A stretch of 17,569 bases of DNA from DASUTB01 sp036374835 (lineage in GTDB: Bacteria; Actinomycetota; Actinomycetes; Jiangellales; Jiangellaceae). The stretch is from NCBI GenBank assembly GCA_036374835.1, contig DASUTB010000025.1:1-17569 (forward strand). The letters are read 5' to 3'. A program made the translations under genes and the position numbers. Below the pieces are notes generated by a model. It worked only from the letters and a program-made list of their open reading frames with translations. It made no database searches and was not told the DNA's origin. Numbering within the stretch: position 1 is the stretch's first letter; the number at the start of each line of letters is the position of its first letter. Below are positions 17,181 through 17,569 of the stretch, piece after piece.

Positions 17181-17278
17181 TGCCCGTAGCCATGCCAAAG
17201 CCGGAACAGCCCGCGCATCGACCTCGTCCCATGCATTCCCGGCTTCGAACGCCGGGGCCATAAGGCGTGCCAATCCGT

Positions 17279-17318
17279 GCCGGACGAGCGTCACCCCAGG
17301 CCGGCGCCGGACGAGCGT
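17279..17318. repeat. 13-bp direct repeat spanning the end of the Lsr2-domain gene
   Basis: GCCGGACGAGCGT occurs at 17279-17291 and again at 17306-17318, a 27-base period. The first copy ends at the stop codon and the second lies in the last codons. It looks like a small tandem duplication at the gene end. Confidence 0.6.
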
Positions 17319-17569
17319 TGACCCGGATTCGCTGCCCAGAACGCGTCCACCACGGTCTTGGCGATACGGCCGCGCGCGGACACGTTCAGGCCGCGCTGCC
17401 GCGCCCATGCCCGAATCTCGGCGTTCGACACCGAAGCGTCGCCCGGTGAGATGCGCTCGTCGGTGTCGGCAGTATCCAGCTCAGCTGCGAGCGCGGCACC
17501 GAGGAACCGGTACGTCCACTCCTCGGCGAGCCGGCGGGTCTCGCAGAACACGATCGGCACGGTCGGATA
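17291..17569 (-). CDS. Lsr2-domain protein, 3' part (runs off right edge); possible ERCC4-type N-terminal part
   Basis: The frame is open to the window edge, giving the last 92 residues of a longer protein. The C-terminal part NAEIRAWARQRGLNVSARGRIAKTVVDAFWAAN matches the DNA-binding domain of Lsr2, including the RGR element that enters the minor groove of AT-rich DNA. Ahead of it is PTVPIVFCETRRLAEEWTYRFLGAA, which resembles the end of an ERCC4/XPF nuclease-type domain as found in some actinobacterial proteins; this part is my inference from pattern only. A GTG at 17560 could be read as a start, but the family-like sequence continues across it (Tyr-Pro-Thr before it), so I treat the gene as partial. 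If correct, it is a DNA-binding protein, not a classical short Lsr2. Confidence 0.7.
   Translation of the reverse strand, partial: YPTVPIVFCETRRLAEEWTYRFLGAALAAELDTADTDERISPGDASVSNAEIRAWARQRGLNVSARGRIAKTVVDAFWAANPGQRSSGAGLG

Noticed and set aside
17019..17408. 129-codon minus-strand frame across the right-edge gap
   Set aside because: It overlaps the Lsr2-domain gene in another frame and has no recognisable domain or ribosome site.

Overview
The window comes from a high-GC actinobacterium. The evidence is strong GC bias throughout, an intact mycothiol-biosynthesis deacetylase (mshB; mycothiol is an actinobacterial thiol), an Lsr2-type DNA-binding domain at the right edge, several GTG starts, and two start codons that look leaderless. 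I cannot name the genus from sequence alone. All fourteen recognisable genes lie on the minus strand, so the window is best read from right to left.

From the right edge: the 3' part of a gene ending in an Lsr2-like domain (17291 to beyond 17569), possibly preceded by an ERCC4/XPF-type nuclease fold; a 291-bp gap holding a dispersed repeat; a 199-aa protein with a receiver-like N-terminus that lacks the phosphorylation residues; and a methylmalonyl-CoA mutase-type large subunit without a B12-binding domain.

Next comes a complete nucleoside uptake and salvage cluster (14569 down to 7120): a BMP-family binding lipoprotein, a double-NBD ATPase, two permeases, cytidine deaminase (cdd) and thymidine phosphorylase (deoA). 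The lipoprotein is separated from the ATPase by a very strong hairpin. The two permeases and cdd are translationally coupled by overlapping stops and starts. Together these genes would import nucleosides, deaminate cytidine/deoxycytidine and phosphorolyse thymidine. Between cdd and deoA lies a 255-bp element bounded by perfect 59-bp inverted repeats.

The next block (6950 down to 2302) is a peptide/nickel-type ABC importer: family 5 solute-binding lipoprotein, two permeases and a single ATPase (no second ATPase follows). After it come mshB with a DUF6113-type membrane protein coupled by a 4-bp overlap, and finally the 5' part of a VanW-family protein running off the left edge.

The most unusual non-coding signal is a 37-bp motif (GAATGATCACGTAAA, 14 variable bases, then RCCWAACG) found four times with identical spacing: between deoA and the peptide-binding lipoprotein gene, in both arms of the 255-bp element, and in the gap near the right edge. 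No transposase, CRISPR array, tRNA or rRNA was seen.
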